Of a stretch of DNA of 64,000 bases, positions 11,428 through 21,344 are shown one piece after another. The position numbers and the translations under genes are program-made. The stretch lies in contig JBAKBP010004414.1 of the NCBI GenBank assembly GCA_037953745.1, positions 62,001-126,000 of the forward strand. Reading direction: 5' to 3'. The notes under the pieces are model-generated. The model was given only the letters and a program-made list of their open reading frames with translations. It was not told the DNA's origin and searched no databases. Origin of the DNA: Lithodes maja (Eukaryota > Arthropoda > Malacostraca > Decapoda > Lithodidae). Every line of letters starts with the position of its first letter. Position 1 is the stretch's first letter.

Positions 11428-14400
11428 CTATCTATCTATCTATTGCCTGACGCCGTGATCCCCGAAGGGGTGGCCACGAACGAACCGCCCCCATGCACCT
11501 CTGTCCCCAGTCAGACGACGCCCCTCCCCCCAACCAGCACCGCCTTCATTCATGTAGTTCCTCACTCCATCCTTCCACCTCATATTCGGTCTACCTCTCC
11601 CCCTCTGTCCCTCCACCTCGCTCTCGTACACCCTCTTAGTCATTCTCTCGCTTTCCATACGTTCCATATGGCCGAACCATCTCAAGTTGTTCCTTTTCAC
11701 ACTTTCCAGCACATCTACCTCCACACCACACCTCCTTCTTACTTCCTCATTAGTCTGTCTATCCCTCCATGTAATTCCGCACGCACTCCTTAAGTAATTC
11801 ATTTCCACTGCTCTCACTCTTGGTCTGAGTCTCTCAACCAACGTCCATGCTTCGCTTCCGTAAGTCAGTGTCGGGATTACCACACTGTCATGCAAGGACT
11901 TCTTCACTTCCATACTGACCACCCTATTTCTTGTTACTGCTTTTAGCGTTCCTACAACCCTCTTCCCCTGTTGTACCCTCTCCCGCACCTCTTCATCCAT
12001 AGTCCCATCTTTACTCAACACACTGCCCAGATACTTAAAAGAGTTGACGATCTCCATAGCCTGACCGTTCAGCTTCACCTCACACTCTGTGACTTCACCC
12101 CTTTCGAAGACCATAACCTTGCTCTTCCCCGTATTTACCTTCAAATTCCGTTTTTCGCACACTGTTCCAAACTCATTTACCAGACCCTGCAACTCCCATT
12201 CATTATCACTCATCAGAACTGTATCATCCGCAAACAGCAGTATAGGTAGCTTCCACTCAATTCCCTCCCTTTTCAGCAATACACCAACATCCACTGCTCT
12301 TGATAGTATTTCTTTCATAACTCCATCCATATATACAGTAAACAACCACGGGGACATCACACACCCCTGTTTCAAACCAACATTCAGGTCAAAGAACTCG
12401 CTCTGCTCACTCTCCACACGTACTGCCGCCTTTGCACCCTCATACATGCTCTTCACTGCTTTCAGCAACTTGCCCTCTACTCCGTATATTCTAAGTACTT
12501 TCCACAAACCTTCTCTATCCACTCTGTCATAGGCCTTCTCCAAGTCCATAAAGGCAACATACACCTTTTGTTTCTTCTCCAGATACTTCTCCACAACACA
12601 ATTCAAGGTAAAAATCTGATCTACACATCCTCTTCCCTTCCTAAAGCCTCCCTGCTCGTCGCCTATCCATTTCTCCGTTCTCACTCTCACTCTCTCAATC
12701 ACTACCCTACTGTATACCTTCCCTACTACGCTTAGAAGACATATTCCTCGGTGGTTACCACACACTCCTCTTTCCCCTTTGCCCTTATATAGGGGGACTA
12801 TTATGCCAGTCTTCCAGTCATCGGGTGCACTCCCCTTCTCCCATGCTAGTTTGCACATTTTCCATACCCATTCTATCACTATCTCACCACCATACCTCAA
12901 CATTTCCCCACACACTCCATCTGTTCCTGGTGCTTTCCCCAACTTCACTCTTTTCATGGCTTCCCACACTTCTGACCTCCTGATCCCCACCTCCTCCTCC
13001 ACTACTTCTCTTCTTCTCCCTCCCATACCATATCCAGCTATGTTTGCTGGCTCTTCATTCCTTTCATTTAGCAACTCACTGAAGTACTCCCTCCATCTTT
13101 CGACTCTCTCTTGCTTCTCGGCTAGCATTCTCCCATTCTTATCTTTCACACCCTTACAGTTTCCCTTGCTACCTTCCCTAACTTTCTTGACTTCTTTCCA
13201 GAACAGTTTCTTACTCTCCCTCCATTTTACACTCAGATTCCTTCCAAATTCCTCATCTACTCTTCTCTTACTTTCCTGCACTACTCTCTTCACCACCCTC
13301 TTACTCTCCACGTACCTCGCTCGTTTCTGTCTCTCGGAATCTTCATTCCCTCTACTACCCAACCACTCTCTATATGCTTTCTTCTTTTCTTCCACAGCTA
13401 TTCTTACCTCTTCTGTCCACCATGCTGTACCTTTCACTCCCCTCCCTCTTCTCCTCACTCCACACACCTCCTCACATGCTGCACATATCTCATCCTTAAA
13501 CACCTTGCTCATCTCCTCCACTTCCTCCATAACTTCCAGGTCGAACCCCCCTAGTCGTCTTTCCACTGCTCTCCTGTACTCCTCCCTGACTTCCTCCTCC
13601 TGCAACCTCTCCACCCTCCTCACCATTCCACCCTCCTCTCGCCTCCCTCCCGCTCTCCTCACCCACTTCTTTTGTATCCTAACCTTAGCTACCACTACAT
13701 AATGATCAGACAGACCCCCTCCAATACCCCTATACACCCTAGCATCCATCACAGATTTCTTCATTCGTTCATCCACACATACATAATCAATCAATGACTT
13801 TCGTTCCACCACTGTCTTATCCTTCATCGTCAACATCCGTTTCCACGTGTACCTGTGGATCATTCTGTGTCGGAAGAAGGTGTTGGCTATCCACAGCCTC
13901 CTCCCCACACATACGTCCACAAGTGCACTACCATTCCCATTCACCTCTGATGGTACCCCCCACCCTCCCACCACTCCCTCAACTTTCCTATCACCCACCT
14001 TACCATTCATATCCCCAATCAGAAATATTCTTTCGTTCTTGTCAAACTTCTCCAGGCACGCCTCCACATTCATCCAGAACTCCTCTTTCTTTCTTTCAAG
14101 TATATCCTCTGTCGGGGCATACACGCATACAATCACCCACGTTTGTATTCCTACTTTCATTCTCACCCACACAATCCTTGAACCCACAGACCCATACTCT
14201 CTTACACATTCCTTCCATTTGCTACTTACAAACAAACATGCACCTTCTCTCGCTGTTCCTTCACTCACTCCAGCACACACACCCATTCCACACTCCCACT
14301 CTCTCACATCTGAACCTTTCCATTTGGTCTCTGTCATTCCACATACATCCAGCCTGGTATTCACTAACACTTCCAGAACCTCTCTCTCTTTTGTGCCATC

Positions 14401-14638
14401 ATTCATGCCACTAACATTCCATGTAGCCATTCTCAGAATGTCCGAAGGCATGTCCTTAGTCGGTCGTGGTTCGTCAACGTTGGTTCCGTCCGCATCCGAG
14501 GCTGTTCGTTCGTTTTTTTTTTGCTTAGATATTTTTTCCGGGTGGGGGTCGCAAGCCCACCGACCCAACCTCTTTAGTCGCCTCTTACGACACGCAGAAG
14601 GCACGTGGGGCATATTCTATTCCCTAACCCCCAGGGGG
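11428..14638 (-). mobile_element. Apparently full-length RTE-like LINE
   Basis: A 3.2 kb element on the minus strand bounded by a perfect 10-bp duplication. Its 3' end is CGGCGTCAGGC followed by a short (GATA)n tail, the microsatellite type of tail typical of RTE elements. One open frame fills it. A 5'-truncated second copy of the same family with the same tail lies at 59125-61875. Confidence 0.9.
11440..14613 (-). CDS. RTE-like LINE endonuclease/reverse transcriptase, intact 1057 residues
   Basis: An ATG at 14613 opens one frame without stops. Residues 60-310 form an APE-type endonuclease: MATWNV (62-67), TETKW (94-98), YAPTED, GDMNGKVG (200-207), SLIDYV, and LSDHYVV (301-307) with the catalytic SDH. 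A basic/acidic linker follows (320-545). RT spans about 550-870: KAPGTDG, PLYKGKG (607-613), CLLSVVGK, motif A FMDLEKAYDRVD (Asp 690), motif B GLKQGCVMSPWLF, and motif C LFADDTVL (794-797). The C-terminus keeps the family signature YGSEAWT, LRWFGHMERM and GRGRPNMRWKDGV. All catalytic residues are present, so this copy may be recent and possibly competent. The RTE assignment is by motif resemblance, and the exact clade would need a tree. Confidence 0.92.
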   Translation of the reverse strand: MPHVPSACRKRRLKRLGRWACDPHPEKISKQKKNERTASDADGTNVDEPRPTKDMPSDILRMATWNVSGMNDGTKEREVLEVLVNTRLDVCGMTETKWKGSDVREWECGMGVCAGVSEGTAREGACLFVSSKWKECVREYGSVGSRIVWVRMKVGIQTWVIVCVYAPTEDILERKKEEFWMNVEACLEKFDKNERIFLIGDMNGKVGDRKVEGVVGGWGVPSEVNGNGSALVDVCVGRRLWIANTFFRHRMIHRYTWKRMLTMKDKTVVERKSLIDYVCVDERMKKSVMDARVYRGIGGGLSDHYVVVAKVRIQKKWVRRAGGRREEGGMVRRVERLQEEEVREEYRRAVERRLGGFDLEVMEEVEEMSKVFKDEICAACEEVCGVRRRGRGVKGTAWWTEEVRIAVEEKKKAYREWLGSRGNEDSERQKRARYVESKRVVKRVVQESKRRVDEEFGRNLSVKWRESKKLFWKEVKKVREGSKGNCKGVKDKNGRMLAEKQERVERWREYFSELLNERNEEPANIAGYGMGGRRREVVEEEVGIRRSEVWEAMKRVKLGKAPGTDGVCGEMLRYGGEIVIEWVWKMCKLAWEKGSAPDDWKTGIIVPLYKGKGERGVCGNHRGICLLSVVGKVYSRVVIERVRVRTEKWIGDEQGGFRKGRGCVDQIFTLNCVVEKYLEKKQKVYVAFMDLEKAYDRVDREGLWKVLRIYGVEGKLLKAVKSMYEGAKAAVRVESEQSEFFDLNVGLKQGCVMSPWLFTVYMDGVMKEILSRAVDVGVLLKREGIEWKLPILLFADDTVLMSDNEWELQGLVNEFGTVCEKRNLKVNTGKSKVMVFERGEVTECEVKLNGQAMEIVNSFKYLGSVLSKDGTMDEEVRERVQQGKRVVGTLKAVTRNRVVSMEVKKSLHDSVVIPTLTYGSEAWTLVERLRPRVRAVEMNYLRSACGITWRDRQTNEEVRRRCGVEVDVLESVKRNNLRWFGHMERMESERMTKRVYESEVEGQRGRGRPNMRWKDGVRNYMNEGGAGWGEGRRLTGDRGAWGRFVRGHPFGDHGVRQ

Positions 14639-14648
14639 GAGATTAAAT

Positions 14649-15187
14649 GAGTCTGCAAATAGCTCACATTCAAGACCAGCATCATCAGTCCTGGCTGAAT
14701 GAGTGAGCCATTCAACATTATGGACATTAAAATCACCCAACACAGTGATTTCAGAAGAAGCATTTAAGTTGAGGACACTGAGTTGTGAGGACAGAGAATC
14801 AAAAAGACTTTGCTCTGGAGGAGTATTTGGGGAACGGTAGATGCAACATATGTATTTAAATTTACCAGCAGAAATTAATTTGTATATAGAATAATCAAAA
14901 TAGGGACAATTGAAACTAGTAACCTCCTCCAGGGCAATTTCAGATTTTGCGAAGCAACATACACCTCCTTTAGGTCTGAAATTTTGGAGCAGTTGATAAC
15001 CTGGAAAATTAAATCTAGACGTGTCAGATGTGGATGTTACTCGAGTCTCTGTCAAAAAAAGGAGAGTAGGGGATTCTGCTTGAAGAAATTGGTGTACAGA
15101 ATTGATGTTAGAGTGAAGTCCCCTTATATTGCTAAAGAAAAAGCTGCACCGACGAGCAGCTTTGGGACGTTGCAATGCTCTCGACAC
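14649..15187 (-). pseudogene. Jockey-like LINE ORF2, N-terminal endonuclease half
   Basis: This frame encodes the first part of an APE-type endonuclease: NIRGLHSNINSV, LFLTETR, CCIYRSPNTPPEQS and LGDFNVHNVEWL. It stops only because the RTE-like element is inserted after the FADSFNL codons. The frame resumes at 11427 with the remainder of the domain. No ATG precedes it back to an in-frame TGA near 15225, which fits 5' truncation. Confidence 0.85.
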
Positions 15188-15430
15188 AGTCGCACGATGA
15201 CGACCGGGGAGGGCCCTGTGTCAATGACCCAACCCTGCCGGGGGTGGATATCCGAGGGACCACCAGGTTTGCTCTTAACAATTGTAAATAATAAAAAGCA
15301 CCGAACCTTCAGACCTGCTGTCTCAATGCGACACAGGTCATTCGTGGTTTATCTAGAGTAACAGACAGGTAACGTGTTAAGAAGGTGTGATTTGACGCCC
15401 ATAAATGCGTCTGCTGAATATCAGTGACTG

Positions 15431-15630
15431 NNNNNNNNNNNNNNNNNNNNNNNNNNNNNNNNNNNNNNNNNNNNNNNNNNNNNNNNNNNNNNNNNNNNNN
15501 NNNNNNNNNNNNNNNNNNNNNNNNNNNNNNNNNNNNNNNNNNNNNNNNNNNNNNNNNNNNNNNNNNNNNNNNNNNNNNNNNNNNNNNNNNNNNNNNNNNN
15601 NNNNNNNNNNNNNNNNNNNNNNNNNNNNNN
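15431..15630. other. Assembly gap of exactly 200 N
   Basis: Two hundred Ns separate ATCAGTGACTG (unit position equal to 33663 in copy 2) from AATTTCTGTCTTG, the unit start. The round length suggests a placeholder. If copy 0 was complete, about 7.2 kb is missing. Confidence 0.95.
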
Positions 15631-15703
15631 AATTTCTGTCTTGTTTCAGATGCTCGGATGCTTTAACTGATCACAAAAGAAAAAACTGCAAATATTTCGG
15701 ATT

Positions 15704-15815
15704 GGAGAGCCGCGGCGGTCCAGTGGTGAGCACGCTCACGTGTGAATCTGCTTGACCCGAGTTCGATCCCAGCCATTGCGGAAAAGTAGTGGGTGTGGTA
15801 GTACGTCCTAGCATG
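15704..15815 (+). mobile_element. tRNA-derived SINE (family 1), copy 1
   Basis: A polymerase III A-box-like CGGTCCAGTGGT and a B-box-like AGTTCGATCCC are about 45 bases apart in a tRNA-sized head. A body follows that is shared with the SINE at the right window edge (TAGTGGGTATGG/TAGTGGGTGTGG, AGTACGT, CTAGC). The 3' end is not sharply defined; unit sequence continues to about 16440 without recognisable features. Confidence 0.65.
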
Positions 15816-16451
15816 TTTCACATGCTTGCACCAAGTCGAGGGACACCTCGACGACGTATACAGACTAAACACACATAACAAAGCCACTCCAACAGCTTCC
15901 TTTCTCTCCAACACCCCTTCTCCCCTCTCTGCACTCTTCAGAATAATAGGAAAAGTAGAAAGTAGCTACGAGGTGCTGTTGTAAAGGCTTATCCCTCAAT
16001 ACCTTCACCTGAGTATTTTACTGTTTCAGCATATGATGACATGTTTCTTTGTTTTATTTTACTGGAATATTTGTGATTACATCTGCCTATAGGAGTCCAA
16101 CCAGCCACGGTGAAAATAATGACCAGCTACTGGGACTAATGCGGGAAATTTGTCAATGTTATGCCACGGTTTTCAAGCAAACGTGATATATTCTGATTGC
16201 GATTCCCAACTTATGGATCAGCAGTTATATTCAACTTGGGTAGGCCTACTTCTCCACTGGGCGAGAACAGAACTTACTTCTCTAAATCAACACACAAGCA
16301 ATAAACAATGGATACAAAACACAAGTATAGAAAACACAAGTTTTATTTCTTAAACACTAAGGTACAATCGTAACGGATCTCTGGAAAACTCAGTTATAAA
16401 TTGTATAAGTATAATCATAAATACATAGATAATAAGTCTCAAAATCACACA

Positions 16452-16749
16452 TGAAGGGTGTGCCTGGAAGTGTGGTGGGAGGGCTTGTGGCTTTGGCTCC
16501 GCTGCATGTCTGCCTGCCGAGATCGGAACCTCTCCGGGTGGTCAGGGGCCGGGGGACTGCTGGAGCGACCTTGGTAACCCTGGTCTCTGGGTCTTCTCCT
16601 GGGTGACCTGGATGTGTGTGAGTTTGTGTTTTTTATCTGTGTTTATTTTTTGTTTTATGTTGTTTTTGTGTTTTCCCTGTTCTTGCTCTGTCTTGAGTCG
16701 GCTACCCCCAAAATGGGGATTGGGCCTGAGCATATAGATAGATAGATAG
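16452..16749 (+). mobile_element. 3'-end fragment of an RTE-like LINE, or a SINE sharing its tail
   Basis: Inserted between two copies of AAAATCACACA (16441-16451 and 16750-16760), absent in copies 2 and 3. The sequence resembles the 3' untranslated part of the decayed LINE at about 25574-25740 (CCGCTGC, CTGCCT, TGGTCTCTGGGTCTTCT, GATGTGTGTGA). It ends in a (GATA)n tail. Confidence 0.8.
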
Positions 16750-16820
16750 AAAATCACACAGATATTGTCCTCAAATAAACAGAGTAAATACTCAAACAAA
16801 GCTATATAACAAGTTACTGC

Positions 16821-19090
16821 AAGTTACACAACCCCAACTTCACACCAGAAATTCAAAACCTCATCAGACAACGCGACACACTGAAACACTCCCCAGCACC
16901 CCACACACAAGACATCACACAACAAATTCAAGCACTCAACACCCAAACTAACAACAAAATGCAAGAACAACAAAAACTAAATTGGAATAACTTCCTACAA
17001 ACACTTGATCACAAAACAAACCCCAAAAAACTCTACAAAACACTAAACAGCATCACACTTTCCAACAGCAACACAACACAATCACATGCTGCAATCACAA
17101 CAACAGACTCTACTCCTTCATGTAAACAACAAGCAAACACTCTCATCAATCACTTCTCACATGTCAGCCACCTAAAACCTCACAAAGACGACCGACGTGT
17201 CATCCGACGTAAAAGACAATTCCCCACAGACCCTGACTGTACACCCTTCACCAATCACCAGACAAAGCATATCATCAACAATCTCAAGCACTCACCCGCC
17301 TGTGGCCTAGACAACATAAGCAACATACGCCTCAGACACCTGGGACCACAAGGCATACAAACACTCACTAACATATCAAACTACAGCTATTCACACAACA
17401 CAATACCAGACATTTAGAAGCATGGTATCATCATCACATTCCCCAAACCCAACAAAGACCCCACGCTACCCTCCTCGCACCGCCCCATCACACTCCTTTG
17501 CTCCCCCTCCAAAGTCATGGAACGCCTAGTATTACAACTAATTACACCCGACCTACCCCTAGCTCCAACACAACATGGCTTTAGACCACTGCACTCCACA
17601 AACACTCTTCTCACAGACCTTACACAAAGAGCTTTTGACGGCATCAACTCAGCTAGACCACCACACAGATCACTATTAGCCACACTCGACATTAGTAAAG
17701 CCTTCGATGCCATCCCCCGCCACAACCTAACAAACAAAATCTACAACACAAACATGCACAACAACACAAAAAGGTGGCTGGCCAACTTCCTAGCAGGCAG
17801 ATGTGCACACGTATCTTTTGCCGGTCAGTCATCAAAAATCAGAAACTTTCCAAACGGAGTCCCACAAGGATCCGTCCTATCGCCCGCACTCTTCAATCTG
17901 TACATGCACGATATAACTACACCCAATACTCCCCAAATAAACTTAGCCTCCTATGCAGATGACATAACACTCACATGCACACACCATGACCCAAGAAGAG
18001 CAACAGATCTCCTTCAACCCTATCTCAACACACTACATGGCTGGTGCACTACAAACAGACTTAATCTAGCCCCAGCCAAATCCACCGCAACCCTGCTCAC
18101 AAGCTGGACAGGTGAACACGAATACATCCCTCAACTCACCATAAACAACACACCCCTAACACATACACACACACCCAAAATCCTAGGAGTAACATATGAT
18201 ACTCATATGACATTCAAACAGCACACCACAAACATTAAAAAGAAACTGACACCCAGACTTAACGCCCTCAGGTCACTTGCTCACACAAAATTTGGACACA
18301 ACAAAGAAACTACCACCACAGTATACAAACAATACATAAGATCAGTAATGGAATACGCAAGCCCAGCCTGGGCTTCTAACCTAGCTGAAACACATCATAA
18401 GACCTTACAGACGATTCAAAACAAAGCCCTGAAGATCATTACAGGCTGCACAGCTACTGCACCCACAGATCATCTACATCAAGAAACCAAAATCCTCAAA
18501 GTCAAAGACCATCTGGACATGAGAGGCACTCAATTCCTGGCAGCAGCCTCCACGAACCAAGACCACCCACTAAACTACATGGCAACACACCCACAGACAC
18601 CAAGAAATATCAAAACAACACCCAGCACACGGTATCACACACAATTATTGTCCTCTCTCCCTCCCTGCCCACCCCGAACCAACTTCCAGAAGCACATCCA
18701 TACTCATATCTCTCGCCAATCCATCCACTCACTCACAGACAACACGCAGCTGCATGCACGACCTCCCGAAATCCATCCTTCCGAATCCTCCCTCCCTCGC
18801 GAGGACAGAGTCCACCTGGCCAGGCTGAGATGCGGACACCATCCAGCTCTCCTGAGCTATCAGAAGAGACTGGATGACTCCGTTGTCGACGCCTGCCCGG
18901 GATGTAACACAGCACCCCATACCATTAAACACATCATAGAAGACTGCATTTCACACAACCACTTACGCCAACAACACAACCTTCACTCAATGAGAGCTCT
19001 GTGGGAAAGCCCGATCGTGGCCGTGGCCTTCCTCAGGGACTCGGGGCTGTTCGGCCAGGCAGCTTAGGGAACAACAACAACAACAACAAC
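16821..19090 (+). mobile_element. 5'-truncated LINE with (CAA)n tail, I/jockey-like
   Basis: Bounded by AAGTTACTGC at 16811-16820 and 19091-19100, which is single in copies 2 and 3. The tail is (CAA)n. The coding strand is A/C-rich, unlike its surroundings. It holds the RT and C-terminal part of ORF2 but no endonuclease. Confidence 0.9.
16829..19067 (+). pseudogene. Reverse transcriptase of I/jockey-like LINE, one nonsense codon
   Basis: The frame is open from the insertion edge to 19067 apart from one TAG at 17415-17417, where a Trp codon would fit (IPDI-stop-KHGIIITFPK). RT motifs: fingers RPITLLCSPSK, GFRPLHST, motif A LATLDISKAFDAIPRH, motif B GVPQGSVLSPALF, motif C ASYADDITLT. The C-terminus has a CX2C-H-C cluster (CPGCNTAPHTIKHIIEDC), seen in I and jockey clade LINEs. 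Catalytic residues are intact. A single nonsense change and a perfect duplication indicate a young insertion. The clade is inferred. Confidence 0.88.
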
Positions 19091-19241
19091 AAGTTACTGC
19101 GACTGGGGATCGGTTTTTACACCATACCCGAAAGAGGATTTATGGAGCTCCAATCTTACTTTCAACCATCTGAACAATTTTACCAACACACCTAAACTTC
19201 GTTAAATGCGGAAATAGCCTCACGAAAATATCATGCCCTCT

Positions 19242-19311
19242 TGGGGGCACGAACTCTCGACCCTTGGGTGTGAGGCAGACACCTTACCAGTTTGACCAAT
19301 AGAGATATCCC
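19242..19311 (-). other. tRNA-Val(CAC)-like sequence, copy 1
   Basis: On the minus strand GGGATATCTC, TTGGTCAAACTGG (A-box/D-arm), an anticodon-loop-like CCTCACACC with CAC, and AGTTCGTGCCC (B-box/T-arm) occur in tRNA order and spacing. The 3' side does not pair with the GGGATAT acceptor strand and the T-stem is poor. It is a tRNA relic or SINE head, not a convincing functional tRNA. Confidence 0.5.
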
Positions 19312-20149
19312 ACTTGGCCTGTTCGGCTCAGGGTATTTCCGCATCCGAGGTCTGTTTAGGCTAGACTACTTTCACTAACTTAACACGACAATAGAGCCGT
19401 GGCTCTGAATTTATGGAAAAGAAGGACAATACAAAGTTCTAAACGAACTAGTTAATGCAAATGGATTAACAAAATAAATGTAAAATGAATCAACTAGTGG
19501 CAAGGATGGAAACAAACTCCATCAAGATTAATTAAATAATAAGTCAAGTGACTGAAAAGCATTGAACTCTGCGACGAGATTTTCGCTATTGGATCTGTAC
19601 CCAAAAATATATAAGGAATGAATAAACTCAGGTCTGCGCGAAGTATTCTAAATGTACGTGTAAGGTGCATGTATAACAGGAAATATTATATATATATATA
19701 TTTCCTACGCGAGGAATTCCGGAGCCCGAATTCGAGGAAGTATGAATATATTTTCCTAAGTGATAGAGTGTGGAATGTTTCCCTACAATTGGGATACCGA
19801 AAATAAAATAAAGAAGGGAAGAGATGAAAGCTCTACGATATTACGTTAAGTTTAAATAGAATCTTGACATACCTGAATCTAAACCCTCACGATAATCATT
19901 GTTACCATTACAAAACTTAGAAAGGCACTTAAAAGAATTGGAAGTCTATAGAAGCACTGGTAGAACGAGTTTGGGAGTGGAAGGGCAGCTAGTCATGGGG
20001 CGGTATCTTTCCAAGTATCAGGGACGTAACGTCGCACTTGGAGTCATTGGCCGTCAGGTAACTTTTCACACGTCAGAGCTAGGTTCAAGCCCAAACAATT
20101 CCAACAGCCACTTGGCAAGGTTTCTATGCGGTTTCGACTTAGGAGGACT

Positions 20150-20701
20150 TTAGGTACACATATTCACACTGGACCTATGGGATAAATCCAAAGTATCCCC
20201 TGCACTTGGTTGGAATAAATTCTTTCCAGCCGTAGGAGGACAATTCATTTTAAAAATATCCTGAGTCTCAACAGAGGTGCTTAATGCAAAGTCGTGTTTA
20301 GAAGTTTTGGGCAGACTTGTGTGAAAGGCACTAAGTTCACTTGGAGTGGCCAATGGACTGGTAGATCGCAATCTGTTAGCGCCACGACAACTCCGGAACT
20401 TATCAACTACTTTCAACTTGACTAGTGACTCAATCTCGGGCCCACATAAGGAAGTGTCGCCACTGACTGTCCGATTCCCGCTGCAACTAAGTCGCTGGTT
20501 GGGTACGGATGCCAGGATGTAAGTTTTCTCACTATGTCTAGAATCAGTAGTCCTCCTTTCTAACCTAGGAGTATTGAGAACAAATTCAAAAATGAAGTTC
20601 ATGCCAATAGGCTGAATGCTTGACTCTGGTTTGGTCAGTGTGGATAGTGTTTCTTTAGCCTGCATTGTCCTGGATAGGTGCTTCCAGGGCAACAAGGGCA
20701 C
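20150..20701 (-). CDS. Hypothetical gag-like frame of the array unit, copy 1
   Basis: A 183-codon open frame without an ATG at its 5' end; an in-frame TAA lies 27 bases upstream. Beyond that TAA the same frame again looks protein-like (Ser/Thr/Pro-rich). The product is low complexity with many Ser, Thr and Pro. The frame keeps its length in copies 1, 2 and 3 despite substitutions. Downstream of its TAA the same strand again gives plausible protein (KSKPHRNLAKWLLELFGL) before frameshifts. I do not recognise a family. Its strand and position next to DIRS-type genes suggest a decayed retroelement gag, but this is inference. Confidence 0.35.
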   Translation of the reverse strand: MPLLPWKHLSRTMQAKETLSTLTKPESSIQPIGMNFIFEFVLNTPRLERRTTDSRHSEKTYILASVPNQRLSCSGNRTVSGDTSLCGPEIESLVKLKVVDKFRSCRGANRLRSTSPLATPSELSAFHTSLPKTSKHDFALSTSVETQDIFKMNCPPTAGKNLFQPSAGDTLDLSHRSSVNMCT

Positions 20702-20833
20702 GCTAGATATTTCAGCTTTGTTTTAAGTCACGGAGCTAGGAGCACTGGTGCTAACTTGTATATTAGGTGCACTTATCAGTTGTGCATTCGGGGACATTGA
20801 TTTGACACTTGAATTGGTGGAACTGGTATACAC

Positions 20834-21304
20834 TATAGGTTTGAGTCCCAAAGGGAAGAAGGAAAACCTAAAATTTAGTAGTGGCCCCGGAATCATTGAC
20901 GATATGCCTTAAACAGCAATGGCACTCTTTGAACCCCAGAGTCAGCTGTTCAAATCACCCGCCCCGGAGCACAAGAGACCAAACATCGTAAGCGTATACT
21001 CATAATTACTTACGGACTCGTCCTTATGACGTGAATGCCACTACGAAAAAACGAATTAAAAATAATAAAAAAACAAAAATTAGAACTACTAATCTGCTAT
21101 GCTTCCCACCGTGTGGATGTTGATAGCGTGGGTATGCCCCAAGACGCTGGCGCGTCATTCGTCCTTCACTGACATATCAAGATAACCTAGAAACTTCAGA
21201 AACGAATGGGAAGGGGATGAAAGGGAGGGCCAGAATCGTCAATGATTCTGGGGCCACTACTATATATTAGGTTTTCCTTCTTCCCTTCGGTACTCAAACC
21301 TATA
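20834..21304. repeat. Complementary-repeat block next to the recombinase, copy 1
   Basis: Arms 20834-20903 and 21235-21304 are reverse complements over about 70 bases with roughly seven mismatches (shared core GGGAAGAAGGAAAACCTA). A third segment, 21296-21340, repeats the TTAGTGGCCCC...ATCATTGAC...ATATGCC words in direct orientation. DIRS-group elements carry inverted terminal repeats and an internal complementary region downstream of the recombinase gene, and this block sits about 640 bases beyond the recombinase stop. Confidence 0.7.
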
Positions 21305-21344
21305 ATTTATTAGTGGCCCCTCCATCATTGACTATATGCCTGAT

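Larger units (their letters stand above)
8995..15285 (-). mobile_element. Jockey-like LINE, minus strand, with an RTE-like element inside it
   Basis: It interrupts copy 0 between CTAGCAA and AAATAATAAAAAGC, which are contiguous in copies 1-3. A poly(A) tail appears as the T run at 8997-9014. It carries endonuclease and reverse transcriptase but no ORF1, so it is probably 5'-truncated. The RTE-like insertion at 11428-14638 splits the endonuclease and has a 10-bp duplication. Target duplication of the host LINE itself is too short to be sure. Confidence 0.85.
4591..15430 (+). repeat. Tandem-array copy 0 (partial, with LINE insertions, ends at the gap)
   Basis: Homology to the 11.6 kb unit begins at ACTACTTTCACTGAC (4591), equivalent to about 30962 in copy 2. 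It continues in three pieces: 4591-5084, 6901-8994 and 15286-15430. The interruptions are a plus-strand jockey-like LINE and a minus-strand one carrying an RTE-like element. The piece 6901-8994 holds the gag-like frame, the complementary-repeat block and an AT-rich tract with poly-A and poly-C runs. The last piece encodes the end of the DIRS recombinase and breaks off at the Ns. By comparison with copy 2, about 7.2 kb of unit, including a kinase, is missing here. Confidence 0.85.

Noticed and set aside
12779..14650. Long plus-strand frames of 200-300 codons (12779-13702, 13794-14414, 13847-14650)
   Set aside because: They lie antisense to the intact RTE-like protein, are Ser/Pro/Thr-rich as expected from reverse reading of that codon usage, and match nothing recognisable.
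15405..15755. Frames spanning the N gap
   Set aside because: They consist mostly of undefined residues and have no support.
19242..19311. Functional tRNA-Val gene
   Set aside because: The anticodon loop and boxes are tRNA-like, but the acceptor and T stems do not pair and all copies sit in duplicated repeat sequence.
19899..20153. 84-codon plus-strand frame repeated in each unit (also 6959, 31501, 43117)
   Set aside because: It starts at TTG, is conserved only because the unit is duplicated, and the opposite strand gives more protein-like sequence.
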